Shown here: positions 33,201 to 40,707 of the stretch, one piece after another
How the letters are laid out: each line of letters begins with the position of its first letter
Numbering within the stretch: position 1 is the first letter of the stretch
Source of the DNA: Gammaproteobacteria bacterium
GTDB lineage: Bacteria > Pseudomonadota > Gammaproteobacteria > HTCC5015
Direction: 5' to 3'
Length of the DNA: 64,000 nt
NCBI GenBank assembly: GCA_028284675.1
Contig: JANQRI010000030.1
Coordinates: 1-64,000, forward strand
Position numbers and translations under genes: made by a program
Notes under the pieces: model-generated
Databases searched by the model: none
Told to the model about the DNA's origin: nothing
What the model saw: the letters and a program-made list of their open reading frames with translations, nothing else

Positions 33201-33624
33201 CAAGCGCTTTTGCCATGATGGCAGCTTCAAGAGCAAAGAATATAAAGGTGAATGATGCATATATGAGGGATGTCGCTGTTGAACCAATATAGCCGAATCC
33301 TGCACCACGAGTAAGCAAATCGATGTCAACGCCATACTTGGCCGCATAGTAACAAATGGGCAGGCCTGCACAAAAAATGAGCAAACCGACGACCAGCGTC
33401 GCAAAAACGGCGTTGTTAAACCCATAGCTGATTGTAATTGCCGCACCTATTGCTTCTAAAGCCAGAAAGGATATTGCTCCCAAAGCAGTGTTCGCTACAC
33501 GGGCAAGCGACCAGCGCCTTGAGGATTTTGCGGTAAAACGCAGAGCATAGTCTTCCAGTGTTTGGTTATTAACCCATTGGTTATAGCTGCGCCTGAATCG
33601 AAATATTTGTTGCTTGGCTGCCAT
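30259..33624 (-). CDS. NCS1-type transporter fused to hybrid histidine kinase
   Basis: 1121-residue membrane sensor. Residues about 1-480 are a transporter-like domain of roughly 12 helices resembling NCS1 cytosine/allantoin permeases (starts RRSYNQWVNNQTLEDYALRF). About 505-540 is Cys-rich (ECCVCKNIYEPEDM, CSLCCSLDTRCLDSC), probably zinc-binding. Two further membrane helices lie at about 575-640, then a coiled coil. HisKA has H681 in GISHELRSPLNTVLGYAQL. The HATPase has LINLLTNAIKFTKHG, YDTGIGIP and GTGLGLAIT. The receiver has D967 in IFLIDRLMPGMDG. A C-terminal helical region of about 80 residues may be a phosphotransfer or dimer domain. It resembles the CbrA plan (transporter plus kinase) with a different transporter family. 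It is divergent from urtA. Confidence 0.9.
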   Translation of the reverse strand: MAAKQQIFRFRRSYNQWVNNQTLEDYALRFTAKSSRRWSLARVANTALGAISFLALEAIGAAITISYGFNNAVFATLVVGLLIFCAGLPICYYAAKYGVDIDLLTRGAGFGYIGSTATSLIYASFTFIFFALEAAIMAKALELILGIPMAIGYIISSVVVIPMVFYGITFISRFQLWTQPIWVLLQILPLAFILFNHSELITDWRQYIGSKQSSPAIDIFSFGAAASVMFALIAQIGEQVDFLRFLPEKKSSNKISWWSALITAGPGWVIVGCLKILIGSFLAVVAIQKGIPAVDAIDPTIMYSVAFNFAIQNSDLALIVAGIFVVLSQLKINVTNAYAGSIAWSNFFSRLTHSHPGRVVWLIFNVAIALSLMELGIYHTFESTLSIYAIVAIGWVGALVADLVVNKPMGLSPPHIEFKRAHLYDINPVGVGAMLAASIIGIVSYLGMFGDYAQALAHFIALCCAFISAPLIALLTKGKYYIARKPEVFNDDKKVIECCVCKNIYEPEDMALCPVYDGHICSLCCSLDTRCLDSCKTEEKPGQKIIDLIQRVIPESIRSYMDPRIIKFTALLSLTAPVFGILLVLIYSNIPTDNEATKILLEETLWKVFFILMIVAGVICWLFVLATESQIIAQKESQTQTRRLIEEIEAHKKTDLQLQVAKEQAEAANNAKSRYLTGISHELRSPLNTVLGYAQLMEMDTTIPSFVQEKASIIKRSGDHLANLIEGLLDISKIEAGRLDIQRHQIRIGDLMDQIAQIFRTQAKDKGLKFSYICHSKLPEVVIGDEKRLRQILINLLTNAIKFTKHGEIKLSIKYKNEVAEFQIYDTGIGIPESDFERIFKPFERVRRPDGPFVAGTGLGLAITRLLVDIMGGDISVKNNSEGGATFTVWLMLSRTENLIQDDLKPKRIYGYNGSKKSVFVVDDDAAHRSLVSELLTPLGFGVIEAADAESCLDMVKNFKPDIFLIDRLMPGMDGPSLAKKLRELKFSAPILLVTANASEDTLSDDANPAYNDYLIKPVKLDSLLERLAIYLDLDWRYKPKNDDLYHQPAQTITEDDLPERKICKEIIYYAEIGHLSQLKNIAQNLNRSGTASPKFITKLQHYIREVKFNKIIDLLGINSK

Positions 33625-33886
33625 TTTGACTATCAGTGGCTGTGAGGGTTACTGCATGTTTTTGGGGCATCGAGAAGACAATACATTACTCATGGTTTTA
33701 ATAGCGAAAATCAAGCCAATATTTATTTGACGGCAGGATTTTGAAAATAGCACGCCTTAAAAATAGTGGGTATGCGTCAAATGACTTAGTTTGATTGAGT
33801 ATTTGTCGCATGGTGATGGAGCAGGCCATTGATGATAATAAATGCATAAAATTTTCGTGCATGAGCACAGCGACTGAGGACCGACT

Positions 33887-35143
33887 ATGAAATTTAAATT
33901 CGTTTTCCCAACCTTGAAAAAAATATCTGCCTATGGGCGAGGTTTATTATCAACCCTAGGGATAATTGCATGTTCATTCGCATTAAATACTGCAAATGCA
34001 GCTGATAGTGTTAACAGCACCGGCTTGGCAGTGACCGATGATACCGTGACTGTCGGAATATTGCATTCCGTAACCGGTACGATGGCAATCAGTGAAACCG
34101 GTTCGGTTCAGGCAGAAAAATTAGCGATCAAGCAGATTAATGAAATGGGTGGAGTGCTTGGCCGGAAAATCAAATACATTCAGGAGGATGGTGCGAGTGA
34201 TTGGCCGACCTTTGCTGAAAAAGCAAAAAAACTACTAGTTAGAGACAAAGTTGCAGCTGTATTTGGTTGTTGGACTTCTGCATCCAGAAAAGCTGTTTTA
34301 CCCGTTTTTGAGCAATACAATGGTATGCTTTATTACCCGACTTTTTATGAAGGTCTTGAACAATCTCCCAATGTAATTTATACCGGCCAGGAAGCCACTC
34401 AACAAATTATCGCCGGGATTGATTGGGTTGTTGAGAAAAAAGGCGCTAAGACATTTTATTTGCTGGGGTCGGATTATATCTGGCCAAGAACATCGAATAA
34501 AATTGCACGTAAGCATATTGAAAAGCTTGGTCTCAAGGTTGTCGGTGAGCAATATTATCCTCTGGGTCATACCCAATTTAATTCAGTTATCAATAAAATA
34601 AAACTGAGAAAGCCCGATGTGATCTATGCCATTGTAGTCGGCGGTTCCAATGTGGCGTTTTATAAGCAGCTTAAAGCAGCCGGTATTGATTTGCGAAAAG
34701 AAAAGCCTTTACTGCTAACCATTTCAGTTACAGAGGATGAGATATTAGGTATTGGTGGTGAAAATATTGAAGGTGCTTATGCAGCAATGAAATATTTCCA
34801 AAGCTTAGATAACCCGAACAATAAAGCTTTTGTTAAGGCTTTTAAAGAAGAGTATGGCGAAAACATTGTGATTGGTGATGTGACTCAAGCAGCTTATCTT
34901 GGCCCTTGGTTATGGAAGGCGGCAGTGGAAAAGGCCGGGTCATTTGATATCGATAAAGTACGCGAAGCATCACCGGGAATCGAATTGACTACTGCACCGG
35001 AAGGTTATGTGAAAATTCACCCTAATCATCATCTTTGGTCGAAAACACGAGTTGGCCTTGCACAAAGAGATGGGCAGTACAAGGTTGTTTATGAAACTGA
35101 AGAACTTATGGAGCCGGATCCTTTCCCTGAAGGTTATCAATAA
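33887..35143 (+). CDS. urtA: Urea ABC transporter substrate-binding protein UrtA
   Basis: Periplasmic binding protein of the branched-chain-amino-acid type specialised for urea or short amides (UrtA/FmdD). 418 residues with a signal peptide to about residue 38 (ending NTANA). Family motifs are VTVGILHSVTGTMAISET, AAVFGCWTSASRKAVLPVFE, LYYPTFYEGLEQSPNVIYTG and HLWSKTRVG near the end. First gene of urtABCDE-fmdAB. The 262-base gap to the divergent kinase must hold its promoter, but no clear sigma-54 or NtrC site is visible. A stable hairpin follows it. Confidence 0.95.
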   Translation: MKFKFVFPTLKKISAYGRGLLSTLGIIACSFALNTANAADSVNSTGLAVTDDTVTVGILHSVTGTMAISETGSVQAEKLAIKQINEMGGVLGRKIKYIQEDGASDWPTFAEKAKKLLVRDKVAAVFGCWTSASRKAVLPVFEQYNGMLYYPTFYEGLEQSPNVIYTGQEATQQIIAGIDWVVEKKGAKTFYLLGSDYIWPRTSNKIARKHIEKLGLKVVGEQYYPLGHTQFNSVINKIKLRKPDVIYAIVVGGSNVAFYKQLKAAGIDLRKEKPLLLTISVTEDEILGIGGENIEGAYAAMKYFQSLDNPNNKAFVKAFKEEYGENIVIGDVTQAAYLGPWLWKAAVEKAGSFDIDKVREASPGIELTTAPEGYVKIHPNHHLWSKTRVGLAQRDGQYKVVYETEELMEPDPFPEGYQ

Positions 35144-35158
35144 GATGACTGCGAGCAA

Positions 35159-35192
35159 GAAGTCTCCTGGTGTGATGTATCCAGGAGACTTC
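35159..35192 (+). terminator. Strong intercistronic hairpin between urtA and urtB
   Basis: GAAGTCTCCTGG (35159-35170) pairs exactly with CCAGGAGACTTC (35181-35192) around a 10-base loop. No U tract follows, so partial termination or 3'-end protection of the urtA message is likely rather than full termination. This would raise binding protein over permease. Confidence 0.7.
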
Positions 35193-35247
35193 CGGGAAAA
35201 ATCATCAATACCCCTTACTTCGTCCCCATCATAAAAGGAACTTTAAT

Positions 35248-36174
35248 ATGTTTTCCGAGTACACTTCATCAGAACTGGTTTCTATTTTTGCGATGCAGGG
35301 GTTTGCAGGGCTTATTTTATTTTCAGTTTTTGTGTTAATGGCACTTGGGCTTGCGATTATTTTTGGGCAAATGGGTGTTATTAATATGGCACACGGTGAG
35401 TTTATGATTCTTGGTGCCTATATGACATATCTGACATCAAATATTTTTTCGAATTATTTACCGGGTTTTTACGGGATCTACTTTTTTATAGCAATGATTG
35501 TTGCATTTCTGGCAGCCGGTAGCCTGGGTGCATTAATGGAATTTTCCATAATCCGTCATTTGTATAAGCGTCCTCTTGATACTTTATTGGCTACCTGGGG
35601 GATCAGCCTTATTATGCAGCAAACATTTCGTAGCGTTTTCGGGGCAAGAGAAGTCGGCGTTACCATTCCGGATTGGATGATGGGATCTGTGCCACTCACC
35701 GAGATGGTGGAAATTCCTATCAATGGCATATTCGTTATGTGTCTAACCGTTGTTATTTCAGTCAGTGTATATTTTCTTATGTACAAGTCGCGTTTTGGTG
35801 GGCAGGTGCGTGCTGTTGTTCAAAATCGACCAATGGCGGGAGCGGTTGGCATCAATACAGAAAAGGTTGACCGGGTAACATTCGGCTTAGGTTGCGGAAT
35901 CGCAGGTGTTGCCGGTAGTGCGTTTACAATGATCGGTTCTACCGGGCCGACAGCAGGTCAGCTTTATATTGTTGATACTTTTTTAGTGGTTGTGTTTGGT
36001 GGTGCTTCAAGCCTGTTGGGCACAATTGCATCAGCATTCACTATCTCACAGGCACAATCAACCATGGAATTCTTTTTAAGTGGTTCCATGGCAAAAGTGC
36101 TAACACTCCTGACCGTCGTTATTATTTTAATGCTGCGTCCACAGGGGTTATTTTCATTGAAGATTCGCAAATAA
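35248..36174 (+). CDS. urtB: Urea ABC transporter permease UrtB
   Basis: LivH-type inner-membrane permease, 308 residues. It has about eight hydrophobic segments and the family motif FGQMGVINMAHGEFMILGAY at about residues 45-64, then RAVVQNRPMAGAVGI (coupling-helix region) and VDTFLVVVFGGASSLLGT near the end. This is the short form lacking the long periplasmic N-terminus found in some UrtB proteins. The ATG at 35248 follows AAAGGAA, 105 bases after urtA. urtC follows after 18 bases. Confidence 0.94.
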   Translation: MFSEYTSSELVSIFAMQGFAGLILFSVFVLMALGLAIIFGQMGVINMAHGEFMILGAYMTYLTSNIFSNYLPGFYGIYFFIAMIVAFLAAGSLGALMEFSIIRHLYKRPLDTLLATWGISLIMQQTFRSVFGAREVGVTIPDWMMGSVPLTEMVEIPINGIFVMCLTVVISVSVYFLMYKSRFGGQVRAVVQNRPMAGAVGINTEKVDRVTFGLGCGIAGVAGSAFTMIGSTGPTAGQLYIVDTFLVVVFGGASSLLGTIASAFTISQAQSTMEFFLSGSMAKVLTLLTVVIILMLRPQGLFSLKIRK

Positions 36175-36192
36175 GCTCATAGGTTAACGAAA

Positions 36193-37344
36193 ATGTCCAT
36201 TCAAAGTATTCGCGAGTTTATGCCTAAAAATAACCTGGTTTATTTTTTATGCCTGGCACTTTTGATTTTTGTAGTGTTTCCACTTTCGATGGATATATTC
36301 CGTCTGAATTTAATAGGGAAATATTTAACATATGCATTTGTTGCCATTGGTTTGGTATTGTGCTGGGGCTATGGTGGTATCTTAAGCCTTGGGCAGGGTG
36401 TGTTTTTCGGTCTGGGCGGTTACTGTATGGCAATGTTTTTAAAACTGGAATCATCGGATCCGGAGTCCACCAAGATACAATCAACGCCCGGTATTCCCGA
36501 TTTTATGGATTGGAACCAAATTACTGAACTCCCCTGGTTTTGGGAACCGTTCTATAGTTTTCCATTCACATTACTGGCTATTTTGTTAGTGCCATCCATA
36601 TTCGCTTACATTATCGGAGTCGCAATGTTTAAGCGACGGGTAGGTGGCGTTTATTTTGCCATTATTACACAAGCAATTGCGTCAATTTTAACAATTTTGA
36701 TTATTGGTCAACAAGGGTATACCGGAGGTGTTAATGGTATAACCGATTTACGTACGTTATTGGGCTGGAATATACGTACTGATTCTGCAAAATACATTCT
36801 CTATTTTGTAAATGGCGTTTTACTGTTTATTTGTCTGTTAGTTGCCCAGTTTATTCGTAAAAGCAAGTTAGGCCGTTTATTACTTGCAATGCGTGAACGT
36901 GAGGATCGGGTACGTTTTTCCGGATACGATGTATCTAATTTTAAAATATTTATATTTTGTGTAGCTGCAGCTTTTTCCGCAATTGGTGGCGCTATGTTTA
37001 CTTTGCAGGTCGGTTTTATGTCGCCTTCGTTTGTCGGAATCGTTCCTTCTATTGAAATGGTCATTTTTTGTGCGGTAGGCGGGCGTCTGTCGATATTTGG
37101 TGCCGTTTATGGAACGTTGCTTGTTAATTGGGCAAAGACTACTTTCTCTGAGTCTTTTCCGGAGCTGTGGTTGTTTGCAATGGGGGCATTATTTATCAGT
37201 GTTGTTATGGCGTTTCCCTCTGGCTTGGCCGGACTTTATAAGTCCAAAGTAGAGCCTTGGTTAATACAAACTTACACCAATATAAAACGTTATTATCTTG
37301 AAAGGAATGGCACACGGCCGGCTGAATCAGGAGAAACATTATGA
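36193..37344 (+). CDS. urtC: Urea ABC transporter permease UrtC
   Basis: LivM-type permease, 383 residues, partner of UrtB. It has about nine to ten membrane segments. Motifs include GYGGILSLGQGVFFGLGGYC, YFAIITQAIASILTILIIGQ, LLAMREREDRVRFSGY (coupling helix) and VIFCAVGGRLSIFGAVYG. The stop overlaps the urtD start in ATGA (37341-37344), showing tight translational coupling. Confidence 0.94.
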   Translation: MSIQSIREFMPKNNLVYFLCLALLIFVVFPLSMDIFRLNLIGKYLTYAFVAIGLVLCWGYGGILSLGQGVFFGLGGYCMAMFLKLESSDPESTKIQSTPGIPDFMDWNQITELPWFWEPFYSFPFTLLAILLVPSIFAYIIGVAMFKRRVGGVYFAIITQAIASILTILIIGQQGYTGGVNGITDLRTLLGWNIRTDSAKYILYFVNGVLLFICLLVAQFIRKSKLGRLLLAMREREDRVRFSGYDVSNFKIFIFCVAAAFSAIGGAMFTLQVGFMSPSFVGIVPSIEMVIFCAVGGRLSIFGAVYGTLLVNWAKTTFSESFPELWLFAMGALFISVVMAFPSGLAGLYKSKVEPWLIQTYTNIKRYYLERNGTRPAESGETL

Positions 37345-38093
37345 CTGCAAAAATGCAAAAAAACTTTGTCCTCGAAGTGGAAGGACTGACGGTTTCTTTT
37401 GATGGTTTTAAAGCAGTCAATGATTTTTCTTTCTATGTGGAAGAGGAGGAAATTCGGGTCATAATTGGACCGAATGGTGCTGGTAAAACCACTGTACTTG
37501 ATTTGATTTGTGGGAAAACAAAAGCGACTGAAGGAGCCATTCGTTTCCGTGGAAGAGATCTGACAAAAATGAATGAGCATACTATCGTCCATACAGGTGT
37601 CGGCCGTAAATTCCAAAACCCATCAATTTATGAAGACCTTACCGTCTTCGAAAACCTGGAAATTTCTTACCCTAAAGGGCGAAGTGTTATTGGTGCATTG
37701 GCCTTTAAGCGTAATAAAAAGGTAATCGAAGCGGTAAATGATATAGCCGAAACAATATTTTTAGCTGATTGTTTGGATAAAACCGCAGGCCTCTTAAGCC
37801 ATGGACAAAAGCAATGGTTGGAAATCGGGATGCTGCTTATTCAAAATCCGGATTTGCTAATGCTGGATGAGCCGGTTGCCGGCATGTCTGTTGCAGAACG
37901 CAAGCAAACCGCGGATTTGTTAAACAGAATTACCAAAGGGCGCGCGGTTATTGTTATTGAGCATGATATGCAGTTTGTTGAGGATATAGCTCACCGGGTT
38001 ACAGTAATGCATCAAGGCAAAACGCTTTCTGAAGGGTCTATGGATCGTGTTAAAAATGACCCAAAAGTTGTCGAAGTATACCTTGGTCATTAA
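37341..38093 (+). CDS. urtD: Urea ABC transporter ATPase UrtD
   Basis: LivG-type nucleotide-binding subunit, 250 residues. Walker A IIGPNGAGKTTVLD, signature segment LLSHGQKQWLEIGM (LSHGQ in place of LSGGQ, usual for this subfamily), Walker B DLLMLDEPVAGMS and switch His in VIEHDMQFV. A 56-base gap separates it from urtE. Confidence 0.95.
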   Translation: MTAKMQKNFVLEVEGLTVSFDGFKAVNDFSFYVEEEEIRVIIGPNGAGKTTVLDLICGKTKATEGAIRFRGRDLTKMNEHTIVHTGVGRKFQNPSIYEDLTVFENLEISYPKGRSVIGALAFKRNKKVIEAVNDIAETIFLADCLDKTAGLLSHGQKQWLEIGMLLIQNPDLLMLDEPVAGMSVAERKQTADLLNRITKGRAVIVIEHDMQFVEDIAHRVTVMHQGKTLSEGSMDRVKNDPKVVEVYLGH

Positions 38094-38149
38094 ATTATCA
38101 GCGATGCTTGTCATGGAAATGGTATTCATTTTTTTGCGAGAGGTGAGTT

Positions 38150-38839
38150 ATGTTTTCGGTTTCTGATTATTCTGTCGCCTATGGGCAGAGTACTGTAATC
38201 AATAACCTGAATATGCAAATTAATAAAAATGAAATCGTTGCTATTCTGGGAAGAAATGGTATGGGGAAAACCACACTAATGAAATCATTGGTGGGAATGA
38301 TTCAAAGCAAATCCGGCTCAATAAAGTTAGATGGAAATGAAATCTGTAATTTGAAAAGCCATGACCGGGTGTCATCAGGGCTGGCTTTTGTACCACAAGG
38401 CCGGATGATTTTTTCAATGATGACGGTCAAGGAAAATATTGAGACGGGTTTAACAACAGTAAAAGAGAAAAAGATACCCCAAAATCTTTATGAGTTATTC
38501 CCGGTTCTGGAAGAGATGAAGTCGCGTCGTGGTGGGAATTTATCCGGTGGCCAACAGCAGCAATTGGCAATCGCCCGTGCCTTAGCCAGTGAACCCAAGG
38601 TTTTGTTGCTGGATGAGCCGACAGAAGGTATCCAGCCTTCGATTATTCATGAGATGGCCAGAACACTCAAAAAAATACGCGATGAGCGTGGTTTATCAAT
38701 TATTGTATCTGAGCAGGTTTTAAGTTTTGCGCTTGATATTGCCGACCGGATTCTTGTTATTGAGAAGGGCGATATTGTGCGCGAGGATCTTAGAGATTCA
38801 GTTGACCAACAAAGTGTTGCCGCTTATTTGGCAATTTAA
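38150..38839 (+). CDS. urtE: Urea ABC transporter ATPase UrtE
   Basis: LivF-type nucleotide-binding subunit, 229 residues. Walker A ILGRNGMGKTTLMKSLVG, signature NLSGGQQQQLAIARAL, Walker B VLLLDEPTEGIQPSII. The GRNGMGKTT and EGIQPSII sequences are typical of UrtE. The ATG at 38150 follows GAGAGG. fmdA starts 33 bases downstream. Confidence 0.95.
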   Translation: MFSVSDYSVAYGQSTVINNLNMQINKNEIVAILGRNGMGKTTLMKSLVGMIQSKSGSIKLDGNEICNLKSHDRVSSGLAFVPQGRMIFSMMTVKENIETGLTTVKEKKIPQNLYELFPVLEEMKSRRGGNLSGGQQQQLAIARALASEPKVLLLDEPTEGIQPSIIHEMARTLKKIRDERGLSIIVSEQVLSFALDIADRILVIEKGDIVREDLRDSVDQQSVAAYLAI

Positions 38840-38872
38840 CTATTTTTTAATATCCGGCCTCAGGAGTAAATT

Positions 38873-40102
38873 ATGACTGAAACGATTATTGAAATTGATT
38901 TAAATACCTCACCGTATGAGAACAAGCATATCCATAATCGCTGGCATCCTGATATTCCAATGGCTGTTATGGTCAAGCCTGGGGATGATTTTAAGATCGA
39001 ATGTTATGATTGGACCGGAGGCCAGATTGAAGACAATGATGATGCATCGGATGTGCGTGATGTTGATCTGTCTCAAGTGCATTTTTTATCCGGTCCTGTT
39101 GGGGTTGAAGGTGCCGAACCGGGAGATTTATTGGTTGTGGATATTCTGGATATAGGTACCTTTGATGACAGTTTATGGGGCTTCAATGGTTTTTTTTCAA
39201 AGCAGAATGGAGGAGGGTTTTTAACCGATCATTTTCCGGAAGCGCAAAAATCTATCTGGGAGATTAACGGTATGTTTACAAAGTCACGGCATGTGCCCGG
39301 TGTGGAATATGCCGGATTAATCCATCCTGGTTTAATAGGCTGTTTGCCGTCGAAAGAAATTCTGGAGGAATGGAACAGTCGTGAGCAGGAGCTTTATGAT
39401 ACCAACCCGGAACGGGTGCCGGCCTTAGCAACCCTTCCTTTCGCAGATACTGCGCATATGGGTGGTATGACAGGGAGTGATCGTGACAAAGCGGCTGCGG
39501 AAGGTGCCCGTACAGTACCGCCACGTGAGCATGGCGGGAATTGTGATATTAAAGATTTATCGCGCGGCTCTAAAATATATTTTCCTGTTTATGTGAAAGA
39601 TGCAGGATTGTCGATGGGAGATTTACACTTTAGCCAGGGCGATGGAGAGATCACATTCTGTGGTGCGATTGAAATGGCCGGTTGGCTGCATATACGAGTC
39701 AATCTGATTAAAGGCGGTATGGAAAAATATGCGATTAAAAATCCCATTTTTAAACCCAGCCCAATTGCACCGAAATATGATGATTACCTTATTTTTGAAG
39801 GTATTTCGGTTGATGAAAGTGGAAAACAGCATTATTTGGATGTACATATTGCTTATAGACAGGCTTGCCTTAATGCCATTAACTATTTGGAAAAATTTGG
39901 TTACTCGCGTGCCCAGGCTTATGCCATCCTTGGAACAGCTCCGGTACAGGGCCATATTAGCGGGGTTGTTGATATTCCCAATGCCTGCGCAACATTATGG
40001 TTGCCGACCGATATATTCGAATTTGATGTGAAGCCTGGTAATGATGGCCCGACAAAAGAGCTTGATGGTTCTGTCGATGTGCCATTGGCTCCTGACCTGT
40101 AA
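38873..40102 (+). CDS. fmdA: Formamidase (acetamidase/formamidase family)
   Basis: Hydrolyses formamide, and weakly other short amides, to ammonia and the acid. 409 residues, as in Methylophilus FmdA (about 407). Landmarks are NRWHPDIPMAVMVKPGDDFK, FLSGPVGVEGAEPGDLLVVD, HPGLIGCLPS, VPPREHGGNCDIKDLSRGS, HFSQGDGEITFCGAIEM and VVDIPNACATLWLPTDIFEF. It is cytoplasmic. It lies directly after urtE and before fmdB, the arrangement of the Methylophilus fmd operon, so this transporter may carry amides as well as urea. Confidence 0.95.
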   Translation: MTETIIEIDLNTSPYENKHIHNRWHPDIPMAVMVKPGDDFKIECYDWTGGQIEDNDDASDVRDVDLSQVHFLSGPVGVEGAEPGDLLVVDILDIGTFDDSLWGFNGFFSKQNGGGFLTDHFPEAQKSIWEINGMFTKSRHVPGVEYAGLIHPGLIGCLPSKEILEEWNSREQELYDTNPERVPALATLPFADTAHMGGMTGSDRDKAAAEGARTVPPREHGGNCDIKDLSRGSKIYFPVYVKDAGLSMGDLHFSQGDGEITFCGAIEMAGWLHIRVNLIKGGMEKYAIKNPIFKPSPIAPKYDDYLIFEGISVDESGKQHYLDVHIAYRQACLNAINYLEKFGYSRAQAYAILGTAPVQGHISGVVDIPNACATLWLPTDIFEFDVKPGNDGPTKELDGSVDVPLAPDL

Positions 40103-40166
40103 AGCTAGTCAGTTATACAGTATTTATTGATCTATTCCTTTCTAATGTTATTGAGGAGGCTTTATC

Positions 40167-40517
40167 GTGCCGGTTTATGATTATAAGTGTAATGAACATG
40201 GAATTTTCTATGAGCTCGCTACAGTTGAAGATTGTGATAAACCAGCTGCATGCCCTGAATGCGGAAAACTATCCGCGCGCATCATCCTGGTTGCACCTGA
40301 AGTGTTGAATATGGATTCGAGTAAAAGAAAAGCTCATGAAACCAATGAAAAAAACCAGCATGAGCCCACACATTCAAGCCGTGAACGGCGTGAATTGGAT
40401 CACCAGCATGCGAATGGCTGCGGTTGCGATCGCAAGTTGAGTGATTCAAAGCTAATGTATACTGCACGCGGTGAAAAAACATTTCCCTCAATGCGACCGT
40501 GGATGATCAGCCATTAG
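40167..40517 (+). CDS. fmdB: FmdB-family zinc-ribbon protein, GTG start
   Basis: 116-residue protein with the FmdB N-terminus MPVYDYKCNEHGIFYELATV and the pair CPECG, forming a small zinc ribbon. The C-terminal half is His/Glu/Lys-rich with a GCGCD motif. FmdB was proposed as a positive regulator of formamidase expression; the molecular role is unsettled. GTG at 40167 follows GAGGAGG. It closes the nitrogen operon. Confidence 0.88.
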   Translation: MPVYDYKCNEHGIFYELATVEDCDKPAACPECGKLSARIILVAPEVLNMDSSKRKAHETNEKNQHEPTHSSRERRELDHQHANGCGCDRKLSDSKLMYTARGEKTFPSMRPWMISH

Positions 40518-40707
40518 CCAAGTTTATAGTTTATTTTTTTCGAATCATCTGGTTGCCACTTAGTCTACTTGATAATCATGTCGATATATATTCAGTTTTA
40601 TGTTGGAACCATTATAACCGGGTTGTTAAATAATCACTCTGATCAAAACTTACTTGTAAAAAATTGAGTGATAATTATTTCGTTTTTAATTGGGGGAGGC
40701 ACAATAA

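Noticed and set aside
33625..33886. Sigma-54/NtrC promoter before urtA
   Set aside because: No TGGCAC-N5-TTGC element or clear NtrC dyad is seen; nitrogen control remains plausible but not shown.
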